Shown in pieces: positions 1 to 7,675 of a stretch of DNA of 64,000 nt; within the stretch, counting starts at the first letter, position 1; every line of letters starts with the position of its first letter. The translations under genes were made by a program, and so were the position numbers. Under the pieces are notes generated by a model. It saw nothing but the letters and a program-made list of their open reading frames with translations. It had not been told where the DNA came from and made no database searches. Source of the DNA: Cellulomonas taurus (GTDB lineage Bacteria; Actinomycetota; Actinomycetes; Actinomycetales; Cellulomonadaceae); NCBI RefSeq assembly GCF_012931845.1, contig NZ_CP051884.1:1488001-1552000 (forward strand), in the 5' to 3' direction.

Positions 1-774
1 GCTCAGCGTCCACTCGATCGCACGCATCGCGAAGTCGTCGGCGGGCAGCAAGGCATCCACCAGCCCGATCGCGGCGGCGGTTCCCGCGTCGGTGAGCCGG
101 CTCTGCGCCGGGCGCTGGATGGTGAGGTCGATCGCGGCGGGCAGCCCGACCAGGCGGGGCAGCAACCAGGTGCCGCCCCAGCCCGGCACGATGCCCAGCG
201 ACGCCTCCGGCAGCCCGAGCGACCGGACGCCCTCGACGACCACCCGGTGGTCGCAGTGCAGTGCCAGTTCCAGGCCGCCGCCGATGGCGTGCCCGGTGAT
301 CCAGGCCACGGTCGGCACCGGCAGCTCGCCGAACGGACGCAGGGCGGCATGTCCCAGCTCGGCCAGCGCCCGGGCATCCGCGGTGTCCCGCAGCCGACGC
401 GCCACGGTCAGGTCGGCGCCCGCCACGAAGCAGCCGGGCCGCCCGGTCACCGCCACCGCGACCAGCTGCTCCGCCCGGGCCGCGACCTGCTGGACCGCGT
501 CGTACAGCGCCAGCAGGCCGCGCGGGCCGAGGGTGGTCGGACGCTTGCCGTCCGGGGAGTCCAGCGTGATCACCGCGACCCGTCCGGCCGGGGTGGCCGC
601 CTCCTCCACCGACACCTGTGCGACCTGGTGGTCGGGCTCGGCGGGCAGGTCGGCCGGGCAACCACTGGGCAGCAGTTCGGCCAGTCGGGCGGTGTCGGCC
701 GATCCCAGCACCTCGGGCGGCTGCGGGGCCGCATCGTGGGTCACGGGGTCGGCTGAGGTACGGAGGTGGCGCAT
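1..774 (-). CDS. FadB-like 3-hydroxyacyl-CoA dehydrogenase/enoyl-CoA hydratase, N-terminal part (cut by window edge)
   Basis: The gene reads leftward and runs off the window; 258 codons are present with no stop. The visible part is a crotonase (enoyl-CoA hydratase/isomerase) domain: GCFVAGADLT and GHAIGGGLELALHCD form the acyl-CoA oxyanion-hole region, followed by GIVPGWGGTWLLPRLVGL. The GWGGT-LLP variant and the TLGPRGL stretch resemble the N-terminal domain of actinobacterial two-domain FadB/FadJ-type proteins rather than a stand-alone hydratase, so an NAD-binding dehydrogenase domain probably follows beyond base 1. Its role would be hydration and oxidation steps of fatty acid beta-oxidation in the cytoplasm. 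The ATG at 774 follows a GGGAG ribosome site. It lies 61 bases after ribonuclease D on the same strand. Whether the full bifunctional protein is present cannot be seen. Confidence 0.82.
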   Translation of the reverse strand, partial: MRHLRTSADPVTHDAAPQPPEVLGSADTARLAELLPSGCPADLPAEPDHQVAQVSVEEAATPAGRVAVITLDSPDGKRPTTLGPRGLLALYDAVQQVAARAEQLVAVAVTGRPGCFVAGADLTVARRLRDTADARALAELGHAALRPFGELPVPTVAWITGHAIGGGLELALHCDHRVVVEGVRSLGLPEASLGIVPGWGGTWLLPRLVGLPAAIDLTIQRPAQSRLTDAGTAAAIGLVDALLPADDFAMRAIEWTLS

Positions 775-835
775 GCGGTCTCCCTGGACGACGGTGTCCG
801 GTCGTCGGTGACCCTAACCCGCTGGTGGCGGGCTG

Positions 836-2113
836 TCAGGCGGTGGCGGCGAACGCGGCCGCCAGTGGCTCGGCGATCAACCCGACCTGCCACTCCCGCG
901 CCCCACCCTCTCGCAGCCGCTCGGCGAGCGACTCCGCGTCGGCGGGGGCCGGCGGGGACCAGCAGACCCGGCGCAGCAGGTCGGGCTGCAGCAGGTTCTC
1001 CACCGGCACGTGGTGCTGCTCCGAGAGACCGGCCACCAGCTCTCGGGCGGCGGCCAGCCGGGCGGCGGCGGCCGGGTCGCGGTCCGGCCAGCTGCGCGGC
1101 GGCGGGGGACCGTCCGAGCGCGGGCCGCGGGCTGGGGGCAGCTGGTCCTCGGGCAGGGCGAGGGCGGCGTCGATCGCGCGCTGCCACAGCGTCGCGCGGC
1201 GGCGGGTGCCCTTCCCGGCGAACTGCGGCAGTGAGGTCAGCTGCGGCAGCGTGCGCGGCAGCGCCTGAGCGGCGGCGAGGATCGCGGCGTCCGGCAGCAC
1301 CCGGCCGGGGGAGATGTCCCGCTGCCGGGCGTTGTCGTCGCGCGCCTGCCAGAGCGAGCGCACCACGGCCAGTCGGCGCGGGTCGCGGATCGCGTGCACC
1401 CCGGACACCCGGCGCCACGGATCGATGCGGGGTTCCGGCGGCGGGGTGAGCCGGACCGCCTCGAACTCCTCGGCCGCCCACTGTGCCTTCCCGGCGACGG
1501 CCAGACGTTCGGCCATCACCTCCCGCAGCTCGACCAGCACCTCGACGTCCAGGGCGGCGTAGCGCAGCCACTGCTCGGGCAGCGGCCGGGTGGACCAGTC
1601 GACGGCCGAGTGCTCCTTGGCCAGTCCGAGGCCCAGCAGTTCGGCGACCACCGCGGCCAGACCGACCCGCTCCAGGCCGAGCAGCCGGGCACCGAGCTCG
1701 GTGTCGAAGATCCGGCTCGGCTTCATGCCCTGCTCCGCCAGCGGGTGCAGGTCCTGGGAAGCGGCGTGGAACACCCACTCGACGCCGATCAGCGCGTCGG
1801 AGAGCGCCGACAGGTCCGGCAGCGCCGCCGGGTCGATCAGCGCGGTGCCCGCGCCCTCCCGGCGCAGCTGCACCAGGTAGTTGTGCTGGCCGTAGCGGTA
1901 CCCGGAGGCACGCTCGGCGTCCACCGCGACCGGACCGGTCCCGGCACCGAAAGCCGCGACCACCTCGGCCAGCGCCTCCGGCGTCGCGATCACCGGGGGG
2001 ATGCCGTCGGCCGGCTCGGTGAGAGGAACGACCGGGACGGACTCGTCGGTCGTGTCGCCGTCCCCGGCGACCGGTGTCTCGTCGGCCGGGGTACCGGCCG
2101 GAATCGTCTGCAT
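836..2113 (-). CDS. rnd: HRDC domain-containing ribonuclease D-type 3'-5' exoribonuclease
   Basis: The 425-residue protein has a DEDDy exonuclease domain followed by an HRDC domain. The four metal-binding acidic residues are visible: D65 and E67 in VAVDAERAS, D121 in HAASQDLHPL, and D189 in YAALDVEVL with the DEDDy tyrosine at Y185. The HRDC helical domain lies at about 232-300, and the basic linker and C-terminal region follow. It is expected to trim the 3' ends of stable RNA precursors. The neighbourhood with DUF3000 and FadB is typical of actinobacteria. The start is the ATG at 2113. A TACGGT -10 element at 2120-2125 lies only 6 bases upstream, so the message is probably leaderless. The first 40 residues are acidic, Pro/Thr-rich and probably disordered. 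Confidence 0.93.
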   Translation of the reverse strand: MQTIPAGTPADETPVAGDGDTTDESVPVVPLTEPADGIPPVIATPEALAEVVAAFGAGTGPVAVDAERASGYRYGQHNYLVQLRREGAGTALIDPAALPDLSALSDALIGVEWVFHAASQDLHPLAEQGMKPSRIFDTELGARLLGLERVGLAAVVAELLGLGLAKEHSAVDWSTRPLPEQWLRYAALDVEVLVELREVMAERLAVAGKAQWAAEEFEAVRLTPPPEPRIDPWRRVSGVHAIRDPRRLAVVRSLWQARDDNARQRDISPGRVLPDAAILAAAQALPRTLPQLTSLPQFAGKGTRRRATLWQRAIDAALALPEDQLPPARGPRSDGPPPPRSWPDRDPAAAARLAAARELVAGLSEQHHVPVENLLQPDLLRRVCWSPPAPADAESLAERLREGGAREWQVGLIAEPLAAAFAATA

Positions 2114-2146
2114 CGTCCCACCGTAGGGCGTGCTGGACCTCGGGTC

Positions 2147-2767
2147 CTATTCGCCGCGCGTGCGGCGCAGCAGCAGGATCCCGCACGCCAGGCACCAGAG
2201 CAGGATCGGGTACGCCGCGAACCGTTCGACCAGTCCGAAGGGGGCCGCGGGCACCGCGATCATCACCACCACCGCCAGCAGCCCGAGCACGCCGAGTCCG
2301 ACCCCGACGCCGCCGATCACGCGCCACCCCGGGTCTCGGCGCACCGACCACCCGAGCAGCAGGATGCCGGGCAGCCCGCAGCCGATCGCGACCACCGCGG
2401 AGGGGACGTGCCAGGGCCCGGCGTCCTCCGGGTGCAGACCGACCGACAGCTCGCCCAGGCCGGAGGCGACCAGCAGCAGCGTGCCCACCAGGGCGGTGCG
2501 TGTCCGGGGGAAGACCGGGCGCAGCAGCAGGGCGCCGGCGGCCATCGTGACGCCGGTGAGCACCCAGGAGATGTTCGCCGCGGCATGCCAGGGCGAGCAC
2601 ACCTGACGGCCGGAGAACGCGCCGCAGCCGACCGCGCCGAGGTCGCTGATCGCGTTCCTCACCGGGTCGTAGGGCAGGGTCCAGGCCGACCGGACGACCA
2701 GCAGGAGCACGAAGTACTGCACGATCGACGCCCAGGCCCATGCGCCGAGCCGGGTGCGACCACTCAT
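2147..2767 (-). CDS. DUF998 family integral membrane protein
   Basis: The 206-residue protein has about six hydrophobic helices, starting with SIVQYFVLLLVVRSAW, then segments near residues 65-85, 90-110, 120-140, 147-170 and 180-200. The PYDPVRNAISDLGAVGCG stretch after helix 1 and the H-P-E-D-A-G loop are typical of DUF998 proteins. The biochemical function of this family is not established. The gene starts 10 bases after the stop of the LuxR-type gene on the same strand and has no clear ribosome site, so it may be translationally coupled to it. Ribonuclease D follows after 33 bases. No catalytic motif was recognised. Confidence 0.75.
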   Translation of the reverse strand: MSGRTRLGAWAWASIVQYFVLLLVVRSAWTLPYDPVRNAISDLGAVGCGAFSGRQVCSPWHAAANISWVLTGVTMAAGALLLRPVFPRTRTALVGTLLLVASGLGELSVGLHPEDAGPWHVPSAVVAIGCGLPGILLLGWSVRRDPGWRVIGGVGVGLGVLGLLAVVVMIAVPAAPFGLVERFAAYPILLWCLACGILLLRRTRGE

Positions 2768-2777
2768 GCGGTGGACG

Positions 2778-3317
2778 TTAGCTGAACAGCCCGGTCCGGA
2801 TCGAGATCGCCACCAGTGCCGCCCGGTCGCCGGTGCCCAGCTTCCGGGAGATCCGCGCCAGGTGGCTCTTGACGGTCAGGGCCGACAGGCCCAGCTCCTC
2901 GCCGATCGACCGGTTGGAGTAGCCGTCGGCGACCAGCCGCAGCACGCTCAGCTCGCGGGAGGTCAGCTCCGGACGGGTGGGCGCGGTCCGGTTGCCCGAT
3001 GCGCCCGCGGCGGCGGTGAACGGGGCGGCGGCCTCGGCCGGGTCCGGCGCGTTGGGGTCGGTGGCGACCGCGCCGCGCAGTCCACCGGTGAGCAGTGTGA
3101 CCAGCTCCTGGCGACCGGCACGCCGGGCCAGCAGGATCACCCGACCGGAGCCGCGGCGACGCAGGTTGCGCACCAGGATCTGGGAGTCGCCCGGCTTGAG
3201 CTCGGTGACCACGACGCACATCTGGCCGAGACCGCGGCGTTGCGGTGCGCTGGCTGGGCGGCGGGTCTGCACCGCTGCGGCGGATCGACCGCCTGGGTGC
3301 ATCGGGTCGTAGCTCAC
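2778..3317 (-). CDS. LuxR-type helix-turn-helix regulator with a receiver-like but non-phosphorylatable N-terminus
   Basis: This 179-residue protein ends in a clear LuxR DNA-binding domain, with LTSRELSVLRLVADGYSNRS and the recognition helix region GLSALTVKSHLARI at about residues 120-165. The middle (MCVVVTELKPGDSQILVRNL to about residue 90) has the alternating hydrophobic pattern of a receiver fold. No acidic pocket or phospho-acceptor Asp stands out, so ordinary phosphorylation by a kinase is unlikely. A proline/alanine-rich linker joins the two parts. The chosen start is the GTG at 3317, which has AGGGGGA about 8 bases upstream. An in-frame ATG at 3365 would add 16 residues but has no visible ribosome site. 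No histidine kinase gene is adjacent. The target genes are unknown. Confidence 0.78.
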   Translation of the reverse strand: MSYDPMHPGGRSAAAVQTRRPASAPQRRGLGQMCVVVTELKPGDSQILVRNLRRRGSGRVILLARRAGRQELVTLLTGGLRGAVATDPNAPDPAEAAAPFTAAAGASGNRTAPTRPELTSRELSVLRLVADGYSNRSIGEELGLSALTVKSHLARISRKLGTGDRAALVAISIRTGLFS

Positions 3318-3410
3318 TGCACTGTCCCCCTGATGTTCGGTTACCCACCTATCGGCGGATTTCACCCGGAACTTAAGGCGTTCAGCGCAATGTCTCGGCG
3401 GATTTCCGGC

Positions 3411-3992
3411 TCAGTGACGGGGGCCGAGCGCCACGACGCCCTCCGGCAACGGGGGCAGACCGGCGACCGTGCAGAGCAGTTCGCCCCAGGCTCGCAGGTG
3501 GGGGGCGAGATCCTCGTCGGCGGCGGTCCAGGACGCCCGCATCTCCAGCTCGCACAGTTCCGGGCGCTCGTCCAGCGCGCCGAAGCTCTGGGACAGCACG
3601 CGGGTGACGGTGCCGCCGGCCGCGCGCATGTCGACGTCGGCGCTCGCCAGGGCCTCGGACAGCCAGCTCCACGCCACCTCGGCCAGCAGCGGGTCGGCGC
3701 CGACCTCCGGCTCGAGCACCGCACGGACCAGCGTCACCAGACGGAAGGAGCCATCCCACGCCTCCTGGCCGGCGGGGTCGTGCAGGATCACGAACCGGCC
3801 GGACGCCAGCTCGTCCGCCTCCGGGTCGTGCCGGGCGGTGCGCACCTCGGCGTTCAGCGCGGCGGTGTACGGCGCGATCCGGGCCGGGCCCGGCACCTCG
3901 TCCAGGCTGACCTCGGGCCGCAGGGTCACCGCGCGCAGGGAGCGCAGCGCACGGATGAACTCCTGCGGCGCGGTGCGGGGGCCGGTGGACAT
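3411..3992 (-). CDS. DUF3000 domain-containing protein
   Basis: The 193-residue soluble protein matches the actinobacterial DUF3000 family, which is commonly found beside the HRDC ribonuclease D, as here. The start PQEFIRALRSLR and the central GSFRLVTLVRAVLEPEVGAD region are the parts I recognise. The middle contains WSWLSEAL and GGTVTRVLSQSFG. No catalytic residues, signal peptide or membrane segment are visible, and no function is known for the family. The ATG at 3992 lies 7 bases after a TAACCT box (4000-4005 on the minus strand), suggesting a leaderless transcript. It diverges from gnd. Confidence 0.85.
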   Translation of the reverse strand: MSTGPRTAPQEFIRALRSLRAVTLRPEVSLDEVPGPARIAPYTAALNAEVRTARHDPEADELASGRFVILHDPAGQEAWDGSFRLVTLVRAVLEPEVGADPLLAEVAWSWLSEALASADVDMRAAGGTVTRVLSQSFGALDERPELCELEMRASWTAADEDLAPHLRAWGELLCTVAGLPPLPEGVVALGPRH

Positions 3993-4077
3993 GGCATGGA
4001 GGTTAGGGGTGGGTCCGGTGATGGCAGGTCAGGCGCGCCGGGATGGACAGCGCCGACCGGCGCCGAGGCCGGGCGAC

Positions 4078-4083
4078 TAGGCT
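4078..4083 (+). promoter_or_regulatory. Predicted -10 box of the gnd promoter (TAGGCT)
   Basis: TAGGCT fits the TANNNT pattern seen before many genes in this window. It would start transcription near 4090, giving a leader of about 48 bases that contains the GAAGGAG ribosome site before the gnd ATG. No convincing -35 box is visible. Confidence 0.5.
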
Positions 4084-4137
4084 GAACGCCGCACGACAGC
4101 CGCCTCGTTTTCAGGTTTCCCCCGAAGGAGCAACTCG

Positions 4138-5571
4138 ATGTCCGCTGCACAGATCGGCGTCACCGGCCTGGCCGTGATGGGCCGCAACCTGGCGCGCAAC
4201 CTCGCCCGGCACGGCTACACCGTCGCGGTGCACAACCGCACGAACGCCAAGACCGCCTCGCTGATCGCGGACCACGGCGACGAGGGCACCTTCGTGCCGT
4301 CCGAGTCGGTGGAGGAGTTCGTCGCCAGCCTGGAGCGGCCGCGCAAGATCATCGTGATGGTCAAGGCGGGTGCGCCGACGGACGCGGTGATCGACGAGCT
4401 GGTCCCGCTGCTGGACTCCGGTGACATCGTGATCGACGCCGGGAACGCGCACTTCCCGGACACCATCCGGCGCGAGGCGGCGCTGAAGGCCAAGGGCCTG
4501 CACTTCGTCGGCTCCGGGGTGTCCGGCGGCGAGGAGGGCGCGCTGAACGGGCCGTCGATCATGCCGGGTGGCTCGCGCGAGTCCTACCAGGTGCTGGGCC
4601 CGATCCTGGAGGACATCTCCGCCAAGGTCGACGGCGTGCCCTGCTGCACCTACGTCGGGCCGGACGGCGCGGGGCACTTCGTCAAGATGGTGCACAACGG
4701 CATCGAGTACGCCGACATGCAGCTGATCGCCGAGGCCTACGACCTGCTCAAGCAGGGACTCGGTGCCTCCGCCGCCGAGATCGCCGAGATCTTCAAGTCC
4801 TGGAACGAGGGTGACCTGGAGTCGTTCCTGATCGAGATCACCGCCGACGTGCTGGCCCACGTCGACGCCGAGACCGGTCAGGCGTTCGTGGACATCGTGC
4901 TGGACCGGGCCGAGCAGAAGGGCACCGGCCGCTGGACCGTGCAGAACGGTCTGGACCTGGGGGTGCCGATCACCGGCATCGCCGAGGCCACCTTCGCCCG
5001 GGCGCTGTCCGGCTCGGTGCCGCAGCGCGCCGCCGCCGTGACCACGCTCCCGGCGCTGGCCGAGGACTTCCGGATCACCGACCGGGACGCCTTCATCGAG
5101 GACGTGCGCCTGGCGCTGTACGCCTCCAAGGTGGTCGCGTACTCGCAGGGCTTCGACCAGATCGCCGCCGCCTCCGCGGAGAACGGCTGGGACATCGACC
5201 GGGGCGCGATGGCCCGGATCTGGCGCGGCGGCTGCATCATCCGCGCCCGGTTCCTGAACCGGATCACCGAGGCCTACGAGCGCGCCGCCGACCTGCCGCT
5301 GCTGCTGTCCGACGAGTACTTCACCGGTGCCGTCGCCAACGGTGTCCCGGCCTGGCGTCGGGTGGTGTCGCAGGCGGCGCTGGCCGGTGTGCCCACCCCG
5401 GCGTTCAGCTCCTCGCTGGCCTATTACGACGGCGTGCGCGCCGAGCGGCTGCCCGCGGCGCTGATCCAGGCGCAGCGCGACTTCTTCGGGGCGCACACCT
5501 ACCACCGCACCGACAAGGACGGCGTCTTCCACACCGAGTGGTCCGGCGACCGGAGCGAGCAGTCCGCGTGA
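4138..5571 (+). CDS. gnd: 6-phosphogluconate dehydrogenase, decarboxylating
   Basis: The 477-residue protein is full length for the long form of the enzyme, which oxidises 6-phosphogluconate to ribulose 5-phosphate and CO2 with NADP+ in the oxidative pentose phosphate pathway. The N-terminal Rossmann motif is GVTGLAVMGRNLARNLARHG. The phosphate-binding VGSGVSGGEEGA lies at about 124-135. The catalytic block FVKMVHNGIEYADMQ carries K183, H186, N187 and E190. The C-terminal all-helical domain ends in AHTYHRTDKDGVFHTEW. The ATG is preceded by GAAGGAG. The stop codon overlaps the GTG of the next gene by 4 bases, so the two are co-transcribed and probably coupled. Confidence 0.98.
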   Translation: MSAAQIGVTGLAVMGRNLARNLARHGYTVAVHNRTNAKTASLIADHGDEGTFVPSESVEEFVASLERPRKIIVMVKAGAPTDAVIDELVPLLDSGDIVIDAGNAHFPDTIRREAALKAKGLHFVGSGVSGGEEGALNGPSIMPGGSRESYQVLGPILEDISAKVDGVPCCTYVGPDGAGHFVKMVHNGIEYADMQLIAEAYDLLKQGLGASAAEIAEIFKSWNEGDLESFLIEITADVLAHVDAETGQAFVDIVLDRAEQKGTGRWTVQNGLDLGVPITGIAEATFARALSGSVPQRAAAVTTLPALAEDFRITDRDAFIEDVRLALYASKVVAYSQGFDQIAAASAENGWDIDRGAMARIWRGGCIIRARFLNRITEAYERAADLPLLLSDEYFTGAVANGVPAWRRVVSQAALAGVPTPAFSSSLAYYDGVRAERLPAALIQAQRDFFGAHTYHRTDKDGVFHTEWSGDRSEQSA

Positions 5572-6821
5572 GCAGCAGCATCGTCCGCCCGGTCATCCTG
5601 GGCGCCGACATCGGCGTCTACGCATTGGCCCGGGCGTTCCACGAGGAGTACGCGGTCCGCAGCACGGTGGTCGCCGGGGCGGCCCTCGGCCCGATCGCCG
5701 ACTCGGCCATCCTGGACGTCCGGCTGGTCCCCGACGGGCACGACCCGCGGCAGCTGGTGGACGAGCTGCTGGTCGTCGCCCGGGAGCACACGGCGGCGCA
5801 ACGCCCGGAGCGGCTGGTCCTGCTGGCGAACTCCGACTGGCTGGTCCGGGTCGTCGTGCAGCACCGCGCCGAGCTGGAACCGTTCTACGTGGTGCCGTTC
5901 CTGTCCGAGGACCTGCTGGAGCGGCTGTCGGACAAGGCGTCCTTCGCCGATGCCGCGGTGGCCGCCGGTCTGGCGGTGCCGCGGACCATCGTCCAGGACT
6001 TCGCCCGCGCCGCCGACGCCGACTGGGCGCCCGCACCGGTGGACATCGCCTACCCGCTGATCGCCAAGGCCGCCAGCAGCGCCGACTACCAGGAGGTCGA
6101 GTTCCCGGGGAAGGCGAAGGTCTTCGAGATCGCCGACGCCGACGAGCTCGCCGCCCTGTGGGTGTCGCTGCGCGACGCCGGGTTCCGGGGCCGGTTCGTG
6201 GTCCAGGAGCTGATCGGCGGCGACGACACCCAGATGCGGTCGATCACCGCCTACGTCGACTCCCGGGGTGCGATCACCCTGCTGTGCTCGGCGCACGTCC
6301 TGCTGGAGGAGCACACGCCGTCCGGCCTGGGGAACCCGGCCGCCATGGTGGTGACCCGCGAGCAGGAGATGCTGGACCAGGCGGCCCGGTTCCTGCGCGA
6401 GGTCGGCTATGTGGGCTTCGCCAACTTCGACGTGAAGGTCGACCCGCGCGACGGCAGCTTCCGGTTCTTCGAGGTCAACCCGCGGATCGGCCGGAACAAC
6501 TACTACGTCACGGCGGCCGGGGCGAATGTGGCCCGGTTCCTGGTCGAGGACCGGGTGCTCGACCACGCGCTGGAGCCGGTGGTGGTCGACAGCGAGGTCC
6601 TGTACTCGATCCTGCCGCACCGGCTGCTGCTGCGGTACGTGCTCGACCCGGCGCTGGCCGGTCGGGTACGTGGCCTGATCCGCGCCGGGCGGGTCGCCCA
6701 CCCGCTGCGCTACCGGGGTGATGCGGGGATCAAGCGGCGCTGGTATGCCCTTCTCGCCGGGATCAACCAGGTGCGCAAGTTCCGCCGGTACTACCCGAAG
6801 GTCACCGGCACCGGGTTCTGA
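5568..6821 (+). CDS. ATP-grasp carboxylate-amine ligase, candidate peptidoglycan cross-bridge D-amino-acid ligase
   Basis: The 417-residue protein starts with VRPVILGADIGVYALARAFH, which resembles the N-terminus of D-aspartate ligases that attach D-Asp to the side-chain amine of peptidoglycan precursors (AslA/Aslfm family). The ATP-grasp core follows: a lysine in YPLIAKAAS, the hinge RFVVQELIGGDDTQM, and the Mg-binding FANFDVKVDP with FEVNPRIGRNNYYV (Glu and Asn ligands). No signal peptide is visible, so it acts in the cytoplasm. The GTG start at 5568 overlaps the gnd stop. Cellulomonas-type bacteria have Orn-D-Glu or Orn-D-Asp cross-bridges, which fits, but the actual amino acid cannot be read from the sequence. 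A different ATP-grasp amide ligase remains possible. Confidence 0.75.
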   Translation: MSSSIVRPVILGADIGVYALARAFHEEYAVRSTVVAGAALGPIADSAILDVRLVPDGHDPRQLVDELLVVAREHTAAQRPERLVLLANSDWLVRVVVQHRAELEPFYVVPFLSEDLLERLSDKASFADAAVAAGLAVPRTIVQDFARAADADWAPAPVDIAYPLIAKAASSADYQEVEFPGKAKVFEIADADELAALWVSLRDAGFRGRFVVQELIGGDDTQMRSITAYVDSRGAITLLCSAHVLLEEHTPSGLGNPAAMVVTREQEMLDQAARFLREVGYVGFANFDVKVDPRDGSFRFFEVNPRIGRNNYYVTAAGANVARFLVEDRVLDHALEPVVVDSEVLYSILPHRLLLRYVLDPALAGRVRGLIRAGRVAHPLRYRGDAGIKRRWYALLAGINQVRKFRRYYPKVTGTGF

Positions 6822-6906
6822 CCCCCGCGCCCGCGCCGACGCCCGCCCGACGCCCGCCTCACGCCCCGTCCGCCTCTCACGCCCGCGTCCGCCTCGCCTC
6901 CGCGCC

Positions 6907-7143
6907 GAGGTCGGCACTTCGCGCCGGATCAGACCCGGCGAAGTGCCGACCTCGGGCGCTGAGTGCCGATTCCGGGCGCTGAATGCCGACCTCGGGCGGT
7001 CAATGCCGACCTCGGGCGGTGAATGCCGACCTCGCCGCGCGTGAGTGCCGAGGTCGGCAGTTCGGGCCCGATCAGGGTCGGCGAAGTGCCGACCTGGGGC
7101 GCGGAGTGCCGCCCTGGGGCGCGGAGTGCCGACCTGGGGCGCG
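6907..7143. repeat. Compound intergenic repeat: two hairpins each followed by 20-bp tandem units
   Basis: This fills most of the 358-base gap (6822-7179) between two convergent genes. Hairpin A has 16-base perfect arms (6907-6922 and 6938-6953, left arm GAGGTCGGCACTTCGC). It runs into five 20-base units (6941-7040), such as GAATGCCGACCTCGGGCGGT at 6981. Hairpin B follows (arms 7051-7059 and 7087-7095), then three 20-base units (7084-7143) of the form GAGTGCCGACCTGGGGCGCG. Units differ at a few positions and have no spacers. No gene is credible here. It may act as a terminator for the two convergent genes. Confidence 0.85.
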
Positions 7144-7179
7144 GTCGGGCTGGGGCTGGGGACGGCAGCGGGCGTGGCG

Positions 7180-7665
7180 TCAGCCGAGTTCGGAGGTGCC
7201 GAGGTAGAGGTGCAGGACCGGGACGTGCAGGTCGTCGCGGGCCTTGGACGCCCAGTCCTGGTGGAAGGTGTCCTCCAGCGCGTGCGGGTAGGTCGCCACC
7301 ACCACCTCGCGGGCACCGGTCTCGGTCAGGGCGGCGTGCAGCGCGGGCAGCGGGTCGTCGTCGACCACGGTGCCGGTGGCGTGTGCCCCGGCGTCGGTCA
7401 GCGCCTCCAGCGACCGCGCCAGCTGCTCGGCGGCGTCGGCGGTGGCCCGGTCGGCGGCGGGCTCGCGGCCCAGCACGGTGTCCAGCGCCTCGCGCAGCTC
7501 GCCCAGGCTCAGCTGGTCGACCAGCGAGACCAGCACGTTGCGCTCGGTGTCCGCCGGGATCAGCACCCGGTAGTCCAGCCGCTCGCCGTCGTGCAGGGAG
7601 AGGATGTGCGCGACATCCGCCGAGGTCAGGGTGTCCTCCGTGAGGACCAGGATCGTGTCGGTCAC
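7180..7665 (-). CDS. Universal-stress-like small protein of unknown function
   Basis: The 161-residue soluble protein begins VTDTILVLTEDTLTSADVAH and has alternating beta strands and helices. It ends with an EVVVATYPHALED segment and PVLHLYLGTSELG. The layout (short N-terminal strand, long helical middle with many Ala/Asp/Glu, C-terminal VVVATYP strand) resembles the universal stress protein/nucleotide-binding fold, but the usual glycine-rich ATP loop is not evident. I do not recognise a defined family. The GTG at 7665 lies 7 bases after TAGGCT (minus strand, 7673-7678), suggesting a leaderless message. The pyrimidine reductase-like gene ends 10 bases upstream on the same strand. Confidence 0.7.
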   Translation of the reverse strand: MTDTILVLTEDTLTSADVAHILSLHDGERLDYRVLIPADTERNVLVSLVDQLSLGELREALDTVLGREPAADRATADAAEQLARSLEALTDAGAHATGTVVDDDPLPALHAALTETGAREVVVATYPHALEDTFHQDWASKARDDLHVPVLHLYLGTSELG

Positions 7666-7675
7666 GGTGCCGAGC

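Noticed and set aside
4111..5532. A 473-codon open frame antisense to gnd
   Set aside because: Its translation is low-complexity (Gly/Arg/Val/Asp) and it mirrors a well-defined enzyme on the other strand. Long antisense frames are expected in high-GC DNA.
6941..7143. 20-bp repeats considered as a CRISPR array
   Set aside because: The units are contiguous with no spacers, they vary in sequence, and no cas genes are near.
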